From contig CBDAUN010000003.1 of assembly GCA_965200645.1 (NCBI GenBank), positions 868,001-932,000 on the forward strand: a stretch of DNA of 64,000 nt, given 5' to 3'. Below the pieces are notes generated by a model. That model searched no databases, was not told the origin of the DNA, and saw only the letters and a list, made by a program, of their open reading frames with translations. This document shows, in pieces, positions 55,151-64,000 of this stretch (positions are counted from its first letter, which is position 1; each line of letters starts with the position of its first letter). Source of the stretch: CBDAUN01 sp965200645 (GTDB lineage: Bacteria; Pseudomonadota; Gammaproteobacteria; Arenicellales; JAJDZL01). The position numbers and the translations under genes are program-made.

Positions 55151-55381
55151 TTAATTCGATTTCAACTTAAAAGTATTTTTTGCGAAACAGTATCTAGTTA
55201 TATTGAGCAAGTTATCAATTGTATTTTGTAGAAATTTATTGAATCTTTTCAATGCTTTAAGTATTTCTTCCAGGTTGTCGGCATTGCCATGCATCAAAAA
55301 GCCAACTGCTGTGTTCTTTAACTCAGTTTCAAATTCTTGTCGCCTTGGGGAGGACAAACTTAGTGACTTTGCTAAGCCCAT
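55151..55381 (-). CDS. Hypothetical 76-residue protein, doubtful
   Basis: An open frame of 76 codons with helical, charged text (EILKALKRFNKFLQNTIDNLL) and no recognised family. No strong ribosome-binding site precedes the ATG. It lies alone in a 0.5 kb gap between the rhodanese and pgpA, so it may be spurious. Confidence 0.25.
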   Translation of the reverse strand: MGLAKSLSLSSPRRQEFETELKNTAVGFLMHGNADNLEEILKALKRFNKFLQNTIDNLLNITRYCFAKNTFKLKSN

Positions 55382-55534
55382 GGTTCGTGCTCGAAAACCT
55401 CACTGTAGAAAGCAATTTGAACACTGAAGTCTATCGCCCCACCAAAGAAATTCCCGGACATCAAATCTCACGCAAAAGTAATTTCTTTGGGAGTTTACAA
55501 AGGCAAATCATCTCCTGTACTTTTCTGGCTATAT

Positions 55535-56017
55535 TTATGAAATAAAAAAATGTAAAAACAGCAGTAATATGAGATTCGTAATAAATCCTGCAATTGCATC
55601 ATCCGCCATAATGCCAAATCCACCCTTCAATTTTCTTTCCACAAGTCGTATCGGAAACGGCTTGAAAATATCCAGCATGCGAAAAATAAAAAATGACAGA
55701 ATGATGGTCATCACCGACACCGGAATGGCTACCATAGCAATGCAATAGCCCGTCATCTCATCCCATACAATTTTTCCGGGATCCTCGGAGCCGAAAGACT
55801 TTGCTGCCACTCCACAGACGTAACAACCGAAGATAAACATAAGCAGGCATACGATCCACTGCTCTAGCAGTGAGAACTGCTGAATTACTAGAACTAAGGG
55901 TATCGCGACTAAAGTACCGGCAGTTCCTGGTGCCTTAGGAATCAGCCCGGAACCGAAGCCACAAGCAATGAAGTTCCCAGGATGCAGTAATTGTTGCCAG
56001 TCTTCAGAATTGGCCAT
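55535..56017 (-). CDS. pgpA: Phosphatidylglycerophosphatase A
   Basis: 160 residues with four hydrophobic helices and the family motifs FGSGLIPKAPGTAGTL and GIMADDAIAG (catalytic acidic pair). It dephosphorylates phosphatidylglycerophosphate. Follows the nusB-thiL fusion in the classical nusB-thiL-pgpA order, 26 bases downstream. Confidence 0.93.
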   Translation of the reverse strand: MANSEDWQQLLHPGNFIACGFGSGLIPKAPGTAGTLVAIPLVLVIQQFSLLEQWIVCLLMFIFGCYVCGVAAKSFGSEDPGKIVWDEMTGYCIAMVAIPVSVMTIILSFFIFRMLDIFKPFPIRLVERKLKGGFGIMADDAIAGFITNLILLLFLHFFIS

Positions 56018-56043
56018 CTATTCAGTTTCGCTGTGCCACAGCA

Positions 56044-57471
56044 CTAAAAGTGCACATACCCCTCTGATTGAAACTGCGCTTCATTTCCTTCCCCGTCGAG
56101 CACAGTCAAACCTGACTCCTTCGTTATGGTTCCGATGTGGGTAATTGGCACAGGAAGACTGCTAGCCAGCTTCCTTAATTCTCTAGTTTGCATACTAGGT
56201 AGCGTAAAGCACAACTCGTAATCATCGCCCTGAGTAAGAGCTAAATGCCAACGCTGTTTGGGCAGGACACTTTTAAGGTGTTTAGATAAAGGAACCTTCG
56301 TCTGATCAATTTGGGCACCGACTTGACTGGCATTGAGCAAGTGGTTCAAATCCGCAATGAAACCATCGGAAATATCAATAGCGGCCGTTGCAATTCCACA
56401 AAGAGCCATACCAACTTCAATTCTCGGCGATGGCCGACTCAATCGAGAACAGAGGAATTCGGTCTGCTCTTCATTGGCCGATAGACTCCCTCGTTCAATG
56501 GCAAGTCCCAGTGCGGCATCACCAATTGATCCGGTTACAAAAATTTCGTCTCCGGGTTGTGCGCCACTTCTGGAAAGCCAGGTGTCATTGCTGACTGTGC
56601 CAAATAACGTCACAGTGATGGATAAAGGACCCTTGACTGTGTCGCCACCTACCAACGCCACATTAAACTCAGTTGCAAGTTCCCGTAGTCCATTGCGAAA
56701 TTCTTCGAGCCAAACCTCATCAACTTGGGGCAATGAAATGTTCAACGTTGCGAATGCAGGGCGGGCACCCATCGCGGCCAAGTCGCTTAAGGAAACTGCC
56801 AATGACTTGTAGCCGATGTCACCGGCAAACGCCCCGGACGGAAAATGCACACCTTCCACTAAGGTGTCTGTGGTAACGACAAGCTTCTCAGAGGCGGGGA
56901 TACCTAATACGGCCGCATCATCCCCAACACCTTGTATTACATCTTCACGATCTGGGTAGGAAAAGCTGAAAAATCGACGAATGATGTCAAATTCGCCACT
57001 ATCCAATTCGTCTGAATTGCCCCTGGAGGAACGCTCGGTAGTTGTCGCACCTGTCAATGCGGAATCATTACCGAAGGCTACTTTGTCTAAAACTCCATTG
57101 ATAAATTTGTAGCTCTCCGAATGACTCAACATTTTTGCGAGCTCAATGCACTCGTCTATAACTACCCTTGGTGGAATGTCCGGCTCATAGAGTAGTTCGT
57201 AAGCCCCAAGCCGCAAAATAGCCAATTCTACGGGATCAACGTGATTGAGCGGACGATCAATGGCAGGTTCAATTGCACGATCAAGCTGTGCCACCTTTTC
57301 GGGCAAAGCGTTGGTGAGTCTTCTAAAGTGAGCCAGGTCGGAAAACTTGACGACACTAAAATCCAGCAGAATCTGATCGTCGTCAGACCCTATGGACTCT
57401 CTGCTGCAATCCCAGGCATAAAGGAATTGGACTGCTCCCAATCGAGCATAGTGTCGAGCGGATGCAGTCAT
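56044..57471 (-). CDS. NusB-ThiL fusion: antitermination factor plus thiamine-monophosphate kinase
   Basis: 475 residues in one frame. Residues 1-132 are NusB (ARHYARLGAVQFLYAWD..., LNHVDPVELAILRLGAYEL, VIDECIELAKMLSHSESYKFINGVLDKV). A polar linker (~134-158) leads to ThiL (159-475: GEFDIIRRFF, GVGDDAAVLG, DTLVEGVHF, ALVGGDTVKG, DISDGFIADLNH, QGDDYELCF). Each domain is full length. NusB joins NusE in antitermination on rRNA operons; ThiL makes thiamine diphosphate. No ATG lies in the linker, though TTG codons there (one with AGGGG 13 bases ahead) could allow internal starts. In E. coli these are separate neighbouring genes. Confidence 0.9.
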   Translation of the reverse strand: MTASARHYARLGAVQFLYAWDCSRESIGSDDDQILLDFSVVKFSDLAHFRRLTNALPEKVAQLDRAIEPAIDRPLNHVDPVELAILRLGAYELLYEPDIPPRVVIDECIELAKMLSHSESYKFINGVLDKVAFGNDSALTGATTTERSSRGNSDELDSGEFDIIRRFFSFSYPDREDVIQGVGDDAAVLGIPASEKLVVTTDTLVEGVHFPSGAFAGDIGYKSLAVSLSDLAAMGARPAFATLNISLPQVDEVWLEEFRNGLRELATEFNVALVGGDTVKGPLSITVTLFGTVSNDTWLSRSGAQPGDEIFVTGSIGDAALGLAIERGSLSANEEQTEFLCSRLSRPSPRIEVGMALCGIATAAIDISDGFIADLNHLLNASQVGAQIDQTKVPLSKHLKSVLPKQRWHLALTQGDDYELCFTLPSMQTRELRKLASSLPVPITHIGTITKESGLTVLDGEGNEAQFQSEGYVHF

Positions 57472-57479
57472 GTGCTTGA

Positions 57480-57953
57480 TTAGATTGGCATTCGGATACG
57501 GGAAACAGCATGTGCCGAACGAACAACTGCTGCAGCTGCTTCAGCACCCTTGTTGTCGCCATCAATCTTTGAGCGTGCCAGTGCCTGCTCTCGGTTATCA
57601 ACAGTTAAGACTCCAAATCCCACGGGTATAGGCGCATCGACACTGACTTGCATACAACCTGCTGCACACTGCGAACAGATGTACTCAAAATGTGGTGTTT
57701 CACCTCGTATTACACACCCCAATGCAACCAACGCATTGTAGCGACCGGATAGTGCCATCACCTTCAATGTAGCTGGAATTTCAAAAGCTCCCGACACCCA
57801 AATTACATCAAGTAATTGCACCGAGTGTCGCTGTAGTACCGTTGTTGCACTTTCGAGAAGACGGTCTGTTATGGATTGATTGAAACTACTTGCAACAACG
57901 CCAACTGAAATTGGGTGATCTAGATTCGTATCCTCAATAAACTTCTCTACCAT
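57480..57953 (-). CDS. ribH: 6,7-dimethyl-8-ribityllumazine synthase
   Basis: 157 residues. GVVASSFNQSITDRLLE, WVSGAFEIPATLK and GCVIRGETPHFEYICSQ are the substrate-binding motifs. It condenses DHBP with 5-amino-6-ribitylaminouracil. Eight bases before the nusB-thiL gene. Confidence 0.95.
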   Translation of the reverse strand: MVEKFIEDTNLDHPISVGVVASSFNQSITDRLLESATTVLQRHSVQLLDVIWVSGAFEIPATLKVMALSGRYNALVALGCVIRGETPHFEYICSQCAAGCMQVSVDAPIPVGFGVLTVDNREQALARSKIDGDNKGAEAAAAVVRSAHAVSRIRMPI

Positions 57954-57965
57954 TGACCTACTCCT

Positions 57966-59108
57966 TTATGGTTCAGGAATGTATTCCACAATTTCCAAAT
58001 CAAACCCCGATAGACCGTGCAATTTTAACGGACTACCTAACACTTTGAGTTTGCCAAATCCGATGTCGGCTGCAATTTGACTACCTACACCAACAATTCT
58101 CAAATCATGCCCACTGGCATAGTCAGTACTTTCTGAACTATTCTCTTCTATTAAGTCAGCAAGTTCTCTGCTTCCCTGTTGGTAGTTCAAGATAATAACT
58201 GCACCAGAACCTTCGGTAGCAATTCGTCTTAGTGCAGAGCGAATTGACCATGCATGACCTGAACTTACCGCTCCAATAATTTCGTATAGTCCAGTGAAAA
58301 CGTGCACTCTAAGTAGTGAGGGAAGGTCCGGACGAATATCACCGGCAACCAATGCCAGATGCGTATCCCCTCTAGTGTCGTCTTTATACGCAATCGCACG
58401 TACTGGGCCATATTGAGTCTGTAACTGCGTTTCGCTCGCTCGGTGCACAGTTGACTCTGTCGCAAACCGATAGCGAATTAAATCAGCGATGGAGCCAATT
58501 TTAATTCCATGAGTCTGCCCAAACTTTACCAGGTCGGGAAGCCGAGCCATCGAGCCATCAACATTCAAAATTTCACATATAACGCTTGCCGGTTCAAAAC
58601 CGCATAGCTTGGCCAAGTCATTTCCGGCTTCGGTGTGCCCCGCTCTGGTAAGCACTCCACCCGGTTCTGCTTTAATGGGGAAAATATGCCCCGGAGTTAC
58701 AATATCCGAAGGCTTTGCGTCCGGTGCAACCGCAGCACATACAGTCCGGGCCCGGTCTGCCGCGGATATTCCTGTTGTCACACCCGTTGCGGCCTCGATC
58801 GAAACCGTAAATGCGGTTGCATACGGAGACTTATTCTCCTTTGTCATTGGCACCAAGTTCAACTGAGAACAACGTTCTTCAGTTAGCGATAAACAAATCA
58901 GGCCTCGCCCATAGGTCGCCATAAAGTTGATAGCTTCCTGGGTGATTCGTTCCGCAGCAATAATCAAGTCGCCCTCATTCTCACGATCTTCATCATCGAC
59001 AAGAATGACCAGGCGCCCAGCACTGAAATCATCAAGTATCGACTCAATGTTACTGAGGCCTGATTCCCCGACTCGTGGAAACTGTATGGTAGTTTTAGCT
59101 TCTGCCAT
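57966..59108 (-). CDS. ribB: 3,4-dihydroxy-2-butanone-4-phosphate synthase with degenerate GTP-cyclohydrolase-II domain (RibBX type)
   Basis: 380 residues. The DHBP-synthase half is intact: DDEDRENEGDL (38-48) and RAGHTEAGNDLAKL. In the C-terminal half the zinc cysteines of GTP cyclohydrolase II (CLTGD...CDC) are absent, replaced by RVHVFTGLYEIIGAVSSG. It therefore makes the four-carbon unit but should not open GTP; ribA must be elsewhere. Only a 24-base gap separates it from riboflavin synthase, leaving no room for an FMN riboswitch. Confidence 0.9.
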   Translation of the reverse strand: MAEAKTTIQFPRVGESGLSNIESILDDFSAGRLVILVDDEDRENEGDLIIAAERITQEAINFMATYGRGLICLSLTEERCSQLNLVPMTKENKSPYATAFTVSIEAATGVTTGISAADRARTVCAAVAPDAKPSDIVTPGHIFPIKAEPGGVLTRAGHTEAGNDLAKLCGFEPASVICEILNVDGSMARLPDLVKFGQTHGIKIGSIADLIRYRFATESTVHRASETQLQTQYGPVRAIAYKDDTRGDTHLALVAGDIRPDLPSLLRVHVFTGLYEIIGAVSSGHAWSIRSALRRIATEGSGAVIILNYQQGSRELADLIEENSSESTDYASGHDLRIVGVGSQIAADIGFGKLKVLGSPLKLHGLSGFDLEIVEYIPEP

Positions 59109-59132
59109 AATGACTAAATTCTTTTTATTTGG

Positions 59133-59750
59133 CTAGTTTGCATGCACTGTGTAATATCCATTGCGTTCAGCATAGCGTGCAATCAGATCCACTTCAACAT
59201 GAACCTGTTCATTTACCTTAAGATCGGACAAAGTAGTAACCGCTAGCGTGTGAGGAATAATATTCACTGAGAACCTGGTTCGCTTTGAATGATCTTCGAC
59301 ATGGTTTATCGTCAAACTTACACCATCGATGGCTATTGATCCCTTCCGTGCAACATACCGTCCAAGTTCTGAATCAATGTCAAACACCATCTTTATATTC
59401 TCGCCATCTTCAGCTAATTCAACACAATTGGCCAATCCATCAACGTGACCTGATACCAAATGTCCGCCAAGTCGATGTTGCAGCGTTAGCGGCCACTCCA
59501 AATTCACTCGTGAGCCTGCCTCATATTCGCCAAACCTCGAACACGCAATGGTTTCATTTGATACGTCAGCCACAAACGACTGCCCCTCTACCGATACCGC
59601 AGTTAAGCATACACCCGCTACGGCAATGCTTTCGCCAACGCTCAAGTTGGAACTTGCAATACAACTGCTATCAACTGTAATCTGCATACCGGAACTGTTG
59701 CGATCAACTTCACTCACAACTCCAATTGATTCAATGATCCCCGTAAACAC
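59133..59750 (-). CDS. ribC: Riboflavin synthase alpha chain
   Basis: 205 residues with the two-fold lumazine-binding repeat: MFTGIIESIGVV, then GVSLTINHV... in the second half; each half has an ISxxxNExIA/CLTAV-type strand pair. It dismutates lumazine to riboflavin. Its start overlaps the end of ribD by 20 bases. The gene is ribE in E. coli and ribC in some nomenclatures. Confidence 0.94.
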   Translation of the reverse strand: MFTGIIESIGVVSEVDRNSSGMQITVDSSCIASSNLSVGESIAVAGVCLTAVSVEGQSFVADVSNETIACSRFGEYEAGSRVNLEWPLTLQHRLGGHLVSGHVDGLANCVELAEDGENIKMVFDIDSELGRYVARKGSIAIDGVSLTINHVEDHSKRTRFSVNIIPHTLAVTTLSDLKVNEQVHVEVDLIARYAERNGYYTVHAN

Positions 59751-60921
59751 CTTTGACAGCCGAACTATATTTTCTCTTTTTTACCGTAGCGCAAATTCGT
59801 AGATCTTCACCCATCCGCTGAACATCGTCAAAAGTCAAGGAAATTCGTTGCCACAGATAATCAATATGGGGAATTCTGGCGATTCCGACCGAATCATCAC
59901 CTAGTATTGACGGAGCAAGATAAATGACGAGATCATCAACCAACTGTCTATCCAGCAACTCACCGACTACTTCACGTCCGGCCTCGACGAGAACATTGTT
60001 GACCTCACGGTCCTGCGCAAGCAATTCAAGCGCCTGACCGGCATCTACTCCAAACTGATAATCATTTTTAAAGTTACACTCCCATATACTTACATTTTCC
60101 TTATCCTTCAACTCGTACCGGTTTAGAGCGTCGTAATCTTCTGTCGTTGCGAGGATTACCTCACCACCACAATCAAACAGGCTGGAATCTGCAGGGATTG
60201 ACAAGCGGGAATCTAACACCACTCGAATCAGATTGGTCTCTACTCCAGGCAGTCGACAAGTTAACCGCGGATCATCAATTCTAATAGTCCCTACACCGGT
60301 TAAAATGGCCGAACTGTTCGCTCTTAGGCGATGCACATCGACGCGGGAATCCTCACCGGTAATCCATTGACTTTCTTTGGTCTTGGTCGCAATTTTGCCA
60401 TCAACGCTGGCTGCAACCTTGACTGTCACCCAGGGGCGTCCTACTTTATGTCGCCTATGAAACCCCCGATTCATCACACGTTCACGCTCACTCAGCAGCC
60501 CTACCCGAACATCAACTCCCTTTTCTCTAAGTAAACGAATGCTACTTCCATTGGTACTGAGATTAGGATCCTCCGATGCTACAACCACCCGTTTAATTCC
60601 TGATTCAAGTACCGCATCAACACATGGCGGAGTCCTCCCTTGACTTGCACAAGGCTCAAGCGTGACATACATCGTTTGATCAGGTGAGCGGCTACTTAAT
60701 GATCGAATGGCATTAACTTCAGCATGGGCGCTACCAGCTTCTTCATGATAACCTTCACCCACGATAGTCTCGCCGTCTGCAATCACACAACCGACTCGAG
60801 GATTTGGATGAGGCGCGGCGACAGGTGTAGCTGCAAGTTGCAATGCCCTTTCCATACAATTTCGGTCAAACTCGGAAAATACAATCTCCTTCTCAGCTTG
60901 CACGATGGAACAATTATTCAT
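59731..60921 (-). CDS. ribD: Bifunctional pyrimidine deaminase/reductase RibD
   Basis: 396 residues. Deaminase zinc site: His66-Ala-Glu68, Cys91 and Cys100 (EPCASQGRTPPC). Reductase domain starts about 150 (VTVKVAASVDGKIATKTKESQWITG). It catalyses two consecutive steps after GTP cyclohydrolase. Overlaps nrdR by eight bases. Confidence 0.95.
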   Translation of the reverse strand: MNNCSIVQAEKEIVFSEFDRNCMERALQLAATPVAAPHPNPRVGCVIADGETIVGEGYHEEAGSAHAEVNAIRSLSSRSPDQTMYVTLEPCASQGRTPPCVDAVLESGIKRVVVASEDPNLSTNGSSIRLLREKGVDVRVGLLSERERVMNRGFHRRHKVGRPWVTVKVAASVDGKIATKTKESQWITGEDSRVDVHRLRANSSAILTGVGTIRIDDPRLTCRLPGVETNLIRVVLDSRLSIPADSSLFDCGGEVILATTEDYDALNRYELKDKENVSIWECNFKNDYQFGVDAGQALELLAQDREVNNVLVEAGREVVGELLDRQLVDDLVIYLAPSILGDDSVGIARIPHIDYLWQRISLTFDDVQRMGEDLRICATVKKRKYSSAVKGVYGDH

Positions 60922-61435
60922 CCTTTGTTTGACTCGCTGTTAGTTTGAATGGCAATGACAACTGATTACGGTTCATAGATATTGGATTATTTCTTACAGC
61001 CTTTGCCACCTCACCAAATTGATCTGCATTGACAAAGTTTTGATACACAGAAGCGTATCTTATATATGCAACGTGGTCCAAACTACCCAACAGATACATT
61101 ACGGCGTCACCAATTTCAGATGACTTGACTTCATCTTGACCCTTTGAACGAAAACTTTGCGTGACTTGATTCATCAGCTCGTCAATCATGTCGACTGAAA
61201 TCGGACGTTTATGCAGGGCTGATTCAACTCCTTTGCGTAACTTTCCTAAGTCAAAAGGCTCTCGTCGTGCATCTCGTTTGATGATTCTGGGCAGGGCTGC
61301 TCTAACAACTTCCTGGGTAAAGAAAGTCTCGTTGCACACAGCACATTGCCTTCGCCGCAAACGAGTGCCGTCCTTTTTTGACACTCTCGTATCCAGCACG
61401 CTAGTGCTTTCATTATCGCAGTTTGGACACCTCAT
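60914..61435 (-). CDS. nrdR: Transcriptional repressor NrdR
   Basis: 173 residues: zinc ribbon with C3, C6, C31 and C34, then an ATP-cone (PRIIKRDARREPFDLGKLRKGV). It represses ribonucleotide reductase genes according to dATP/ATP. The C-terminal tail beyond the ATP-cone is about 20 residues longer than the shortest members. Confidence 0.95.
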   Translation of the reverse strand: MRCPNCDNESTSVLDTRVSKKDGTRLRRRQCAVCNETFFTQEVVRAALPRIIKRDARREPFDLGKLRKGVESALHKRPISVDMIDELMNQVTQSFRSKGQDEVKSSEIGDAVMYLLGSLDHVAYIRYASVYQNFVNADQFGEVAKAVRNNPISMNRNQLSLPFKLTASQTKDE

Positions 61436-61503
61436 AGACTACTTGAGCAGTTACAAATCCCACGACTTGCACTATCTGCTCCACCACCTTATGTGCTTGA
61501 ATT

Positions 61504-62490
61504 TTAGGTTTCTTCAACAATGGCCATATCCTGTCTGGAAATTCCAAGGCTGAGCACGACTGGACTGGCAACAAAGATTGATGAGTAAGTTCCTACCAAG
61601 ACTCCGATCAACAGTGCGAACGAAAATCCGCGTATGACTTCGCCACCAAAAATTAACAACGTCAGCACCACCAGCAACGTCGTAACTGAAGTTAACACCG
61701 TGCGTCTTAGCGTTTGATTGATCGAACGATTCATGATTTCCAAGGAATTCCCCTTGCGCAACTTGCGAAAGTTCTCCCGAATCCTGTCGAATACCACAAT
61801 CGTATCATTCAACGAGTAGCCAATCACTGCCAGTATGGCAGCAAGCACTGCCAAAGAAAACTCCAATTGAAAAATGGAGAACATTCCGATTGTGACCAGA
61901 ACATCATGAACCAATGCTACGACGGAACCGATTGCGAAGCGCCACTCAAAGCGCCAGGCAACATAAATCAATATACCGATCAGTGCGTAGATCATTGCCA
62001 GTCCACCCTGTTCGGTCAGTTCCTGCCCAACCTTTGGACCAACAAATTCTACTCTGCGCATTTGGACCAGACACTCCTCCACGGCACCGGAAGAATTCTC
62101 GCAGAGCTGTAGGCCGCCAACTTTGGATTCTACAAGCAACTCTCCATAAGGCTGGCGTAAAGCCTCAACAATTTGCGAACTCAACTGGGCAGCCGAACCT
62201 TGACCTTCTGCAGTGGGCACCCGGACCATAATGTCCTGACTTGTTCCAAAGTACTGCACTGTCGCATCATCCATTGCGGTATCGGCCAGCTGTGCTCGAA
62301 TCTCATCAACACTCACTTGACTGTTGTAGCGTACTTCAACAAGAGTACCACCGGTGAAGTCGAGCCCCCAGTTGATGCCTCGGATCGAAAAGGAAGCGAT
62401 GCCAGCAATAATTACAACGACTGAAATGATTAGCGCAGTGCGGCGTCTGCCAAGAAAATCAAAATTGGTGTCGCGTTTAAATAGTTCCAT
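61504..62490 (-). CDS. secF: Protein translocase subunit SecF
   Basis: 328 residues, six helices. INWGLDFTGGTLVEVRY (periplasmic start), IGYSLNDTIVVFDRIREN and TSVTTLLVVLTLLIFGG are the SecF signatures. It works with SecD to use the proton gradient in late preprotein translocation. Ten bases after secD. Confidence 0.95.
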   Translation of the reverse strand: MELFKRDTNFDFLGRRRTALIISVVVIIAGIASFSIRGINWGLDFTGGTLVEVRYNSQVSVDEIRAQLADTAMDDATVQYFGTSQDIMVRVPTAEGQGSAAQLSSQIVEALRQPYGELLVESKVGGLQLCENSSGAVEECLVQMRRVEFVGPKVGQELTEQGGLAMIYALIGILIYVAWRFEWRFAIGSVVALVHDVLVTIGMFSIFQLEFSLAVLAAILAVIGYSLNDTIVVFDRIRENFRKLRKGNSLEIMNRSINQTLRRTVLTSVTTLLVVLTLLIFGGEVIRGFSFALLIGVLVGTYSSIFVASPVVLSLGISRQDMAIVEET

Positions 62491-62500
62491 GGTCCTTAAA

Positions 62501-64000
62501 CTAAATTGCCAAGCGATTCACACGACGGCCGCCATACATTAAATTCACTACGAGTCGTGTTCCTAGTATGGCCGTAAACATTGACGTCAGGATACCAATG
62601 CTCAAAGTTACCGCGAATCCCTTGATTGGGCCCGTACCGAAATTAAATAGCACAATGGCAGCGATTAGGGTAGTGATATTGGCATCGACAATGGTCGAAA
62701 ATGCTTGGGAATACCCTACATGGATACTCGCTTGCGGCGTATTTCGATTACGCAACTCTTCGCGAATCCTTTCGAAAATTAAAACATTCGAATCTACTGC
62801 GATACCCACTGTGAGAACGATTCCCGCCACTCCTGGTAATGTCAAAGTGGCCTGCAATATTGAAAGTACTGCAACGATGAGTATCAGGTTTAGCGCCAAA
62901 GCCAAGTTCGCCACCAGCCCGAAGAACCTGTAGTAAATCAACATAAACACTAAGACGAGAGCAAATCCCACAGTAACCGAAACCAGGCCCTGAAGAATAT
63001 TTTCCTGACCCAAGCTCGGGCCAACTGTTCGTTCTTCGACAATTTCGATTGGGGCGGCTAGAGCTCCGGCACGAAGCAGCAAAGATAAGTCTCGTGCCTC
63101 CGACACACTGTCTAATCCCTCGATCTGAAAGCGTCGCCCCAACTGTTCGCGAATGACTGGGGCAGTAATGACTTCTTCAATGAATTCCCTAACTCGAACG
63201 GCATTGCCACTGTCGTCATAGACTGTTCTTCCTTCTGCATCTCGTTTGACTTCCGAACGAGACTCAATGTAAACCACACCCATCCGATTGCCGACGTTGT
63301 CGCCAGTCACTCTTTGGTTGATTGATGCCCCACGAGAATCCAATGTAATGCTGACTATTGGGCTTCCTGATAAGGTATCGATGCTGGCCGCTGCGTCAAT
63401 AATGTTGTCACCGGAATAGACGAGTTCCCTTTTCAGCAAAATCGGGGTACCATCTCGCATTTCGTATAGTTTTGAACCAATGGGGACGGCGCCACTAACG
63501 GCAGAACTGACGTCATGTTGTTCATCCACCAGCCGAATTTCCAACGTTGCTGTTCTACCCAAAATCCGTTTCGCTCGTGCAGTGTCCTGTACCCCGGGAA
63601 GCTGTATGACAATTCGATCGTCACCCTGTCGCTGGACCACAGGCTCTGCAACCCCCAGCTCATCAATCCGGTTTCGCAGTGCCACCATATTTTGTTCTAA
63701 AGCAAATCTTTGAAGTTCCTGCACCTGTTCAGAACTTAAGGTTGCCGTTAGAAAATACTCTCCATCACTGTCGTAGTCCACAAGTTGGATTTCGGGGAAC
63801 TCATCATCAATGACTTCTACTGCCGCATCGCGTTGTTGCTCATTGCGAAATTTTAAAGAAATGCCGCCTTCATCAAGTCGTCGAATTAGCGCATACCGAA
63901 CTCGACCCTCACGTAAAGATGATCGCAAGGTTTCAACATAACGTTCTTCAGCTCTAGAAATTGCCGCAACCAAGTCTACTTCCATCAAGAAGTGCACACC
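62501..64000 (-). CDS. secD: Protein translocase subunit SecD (5' end cut by window)
   Basis: At least 498 residues visible; the frame is open to the right edge and lacks the first ~110 residues, including the first helix. HFLMEVDL is the tail of the P1-head start motif, and IGILTSMFTAILGTRLVV ends the last helix. TVGIAVDSNVLIFERIREEL marks TM4-5. Partner of SecF. Confidence 0.94.
   Translation of the reverse strand, partial: GVHFLMEVDLVAAISRAEERYVETLRSSLREGRVRYALIRRLDEGGISLKFRNEQQRDAAVEVIDDEFPEIQLVDYDSDGEYFLTATLSSEQVQELQRFALEQNMVALRNRIDELGVAEPVVQRQGDDRIVIQLPGVQDTARAKRILGRTATLEIRLVDEQHDVSSAVSGAVPIGSKLYEMRDGTPILLKRELVYSGDNIIDAAASIDTLSGSPIVSITLDSRGASINQRVTGDNVGNRMGVVYIESRSEVKRDAEGRTVYDDSGNAVRVREFIEEVITAPVIREQLGRRFQIEGLDSVSEARDLSLLLRAGALAAPIEIVEERTVGPSLGQENILQGLVSVTVGFALVLVFMLIYYRFFGLVANLALALNLILIVAVLSILQATLTLPGVAGIVLTVGIAVDSNVLIFERIREELRNRNTPQASIHVGYSQAFSTIVDANITTLIAAIVLFNFGTGPIKGFAVTLSIGILTSMFTAILGTRLVVNLMYGGRRVNRLAI

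Noticed and set aside
59109..59132. Possible FMN riboswitch before ribB
   Set aside because: The gap is only 24 bases and no RFN-type conserved helices are visible there or elsewhere in the rib operon.

Overview
The window looks like chromosome of a gammaproteobacterium of moderate, slightly AT-leaning composition. The evidence is gene order and gene content. It carries mreBCD-mrdA-rodA-mltB-rlpA-lipB, divergent lptD-surA and amgK-murU, ubiK, recA-recX-alaS-lysC-csrA followed by tRNA-Arg(ACG), secDF-nrdR-ribD-ribC-ribB-ribH-nusB/thiL-pgpA, and gatCAB. No phage, integrative element, CRISPR array or rRNA operon is visible. I cannot name a genus.

Layout. 1-2.2 kb: an Rpn/YhgA-like nuclease gene followed by a broken mosaic copy, each preceded by the same ~165-base leader with NtrC-enhancer-like sites and a 21-base palindrome. 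2.4-9.5 kb: a peptide-type ABC importer (Tat-exported binding protein, two permeases, one double ATPase) with an M81 (MlrC-like) metallohydrolase; a CocE/NonD-type serine hydrolase faces it at 9.5-11.6 kb. 11.7-17.8 kb: accessory genes, namely an LCM-like methyltransferase, two unknown secreted proteins (one glycine-rich with a CxxCP motif), a GT-C membrane glycosyltransferase, a GT2 enzyme, a DUF547 protein and a membrane-anchored cytochrome c. 17.9-31.5 kb: envelope block (ubiK, surA, lptD, amgK, murU, lipB, rlpA, mltB, rodA, PBP2, mreDCB). 31.6-35.3 kb: gatCAB and tRNA-Arg(UCG).

35.3-38.2 kb is nearly gene-free, with decayed genes: a two-frameshift remnant of a small secreted protein and a probable OmpA-like remnant. 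38.2-40 kb: a secreted HNH/Excalibur nuclease behind an SRAP (YedK/HMCES) gene, then tRNA-Ser(GCU). 40-47.1 kb: an RND-YCF48-DUF1329-DUF1302 operon whose first gene (DUF1302) is a pseudogene. 47.4-53.6 kb: tRNA-Arg(ACG), csrA, lysC, alaS, recX, recA. 53.8-55 kb: dsbC and a rhodanese. 55.5-64 kb: pgpA, a single-ORF NusB-ThiL fusion, ribH, a ribB with a degenerate second domain, riboflavin synthase, ribD, nrdR, secF and the 3' part of secD.

How it fits together. LptD, SurA and DsbC form a coherent outer-membrane assembly set, because LptD keeps all four cysteines that need disulfide shuffling. AmgK-MurU recycle peptidoglycan sugars next to the rod-shape synthesis cluster. The riboflavin genes form one tight operon fused into the nusB-thiL-pgpA block. 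The points most worth a second look are the Rpn leader/mosaic locus, the NusB-ThiL fusion, the near-identical tRNA-Arg pair with different anticodons, the decayed DUF1302 gene in an otherwise intact operon, and the SRAP-HNH gene pair.
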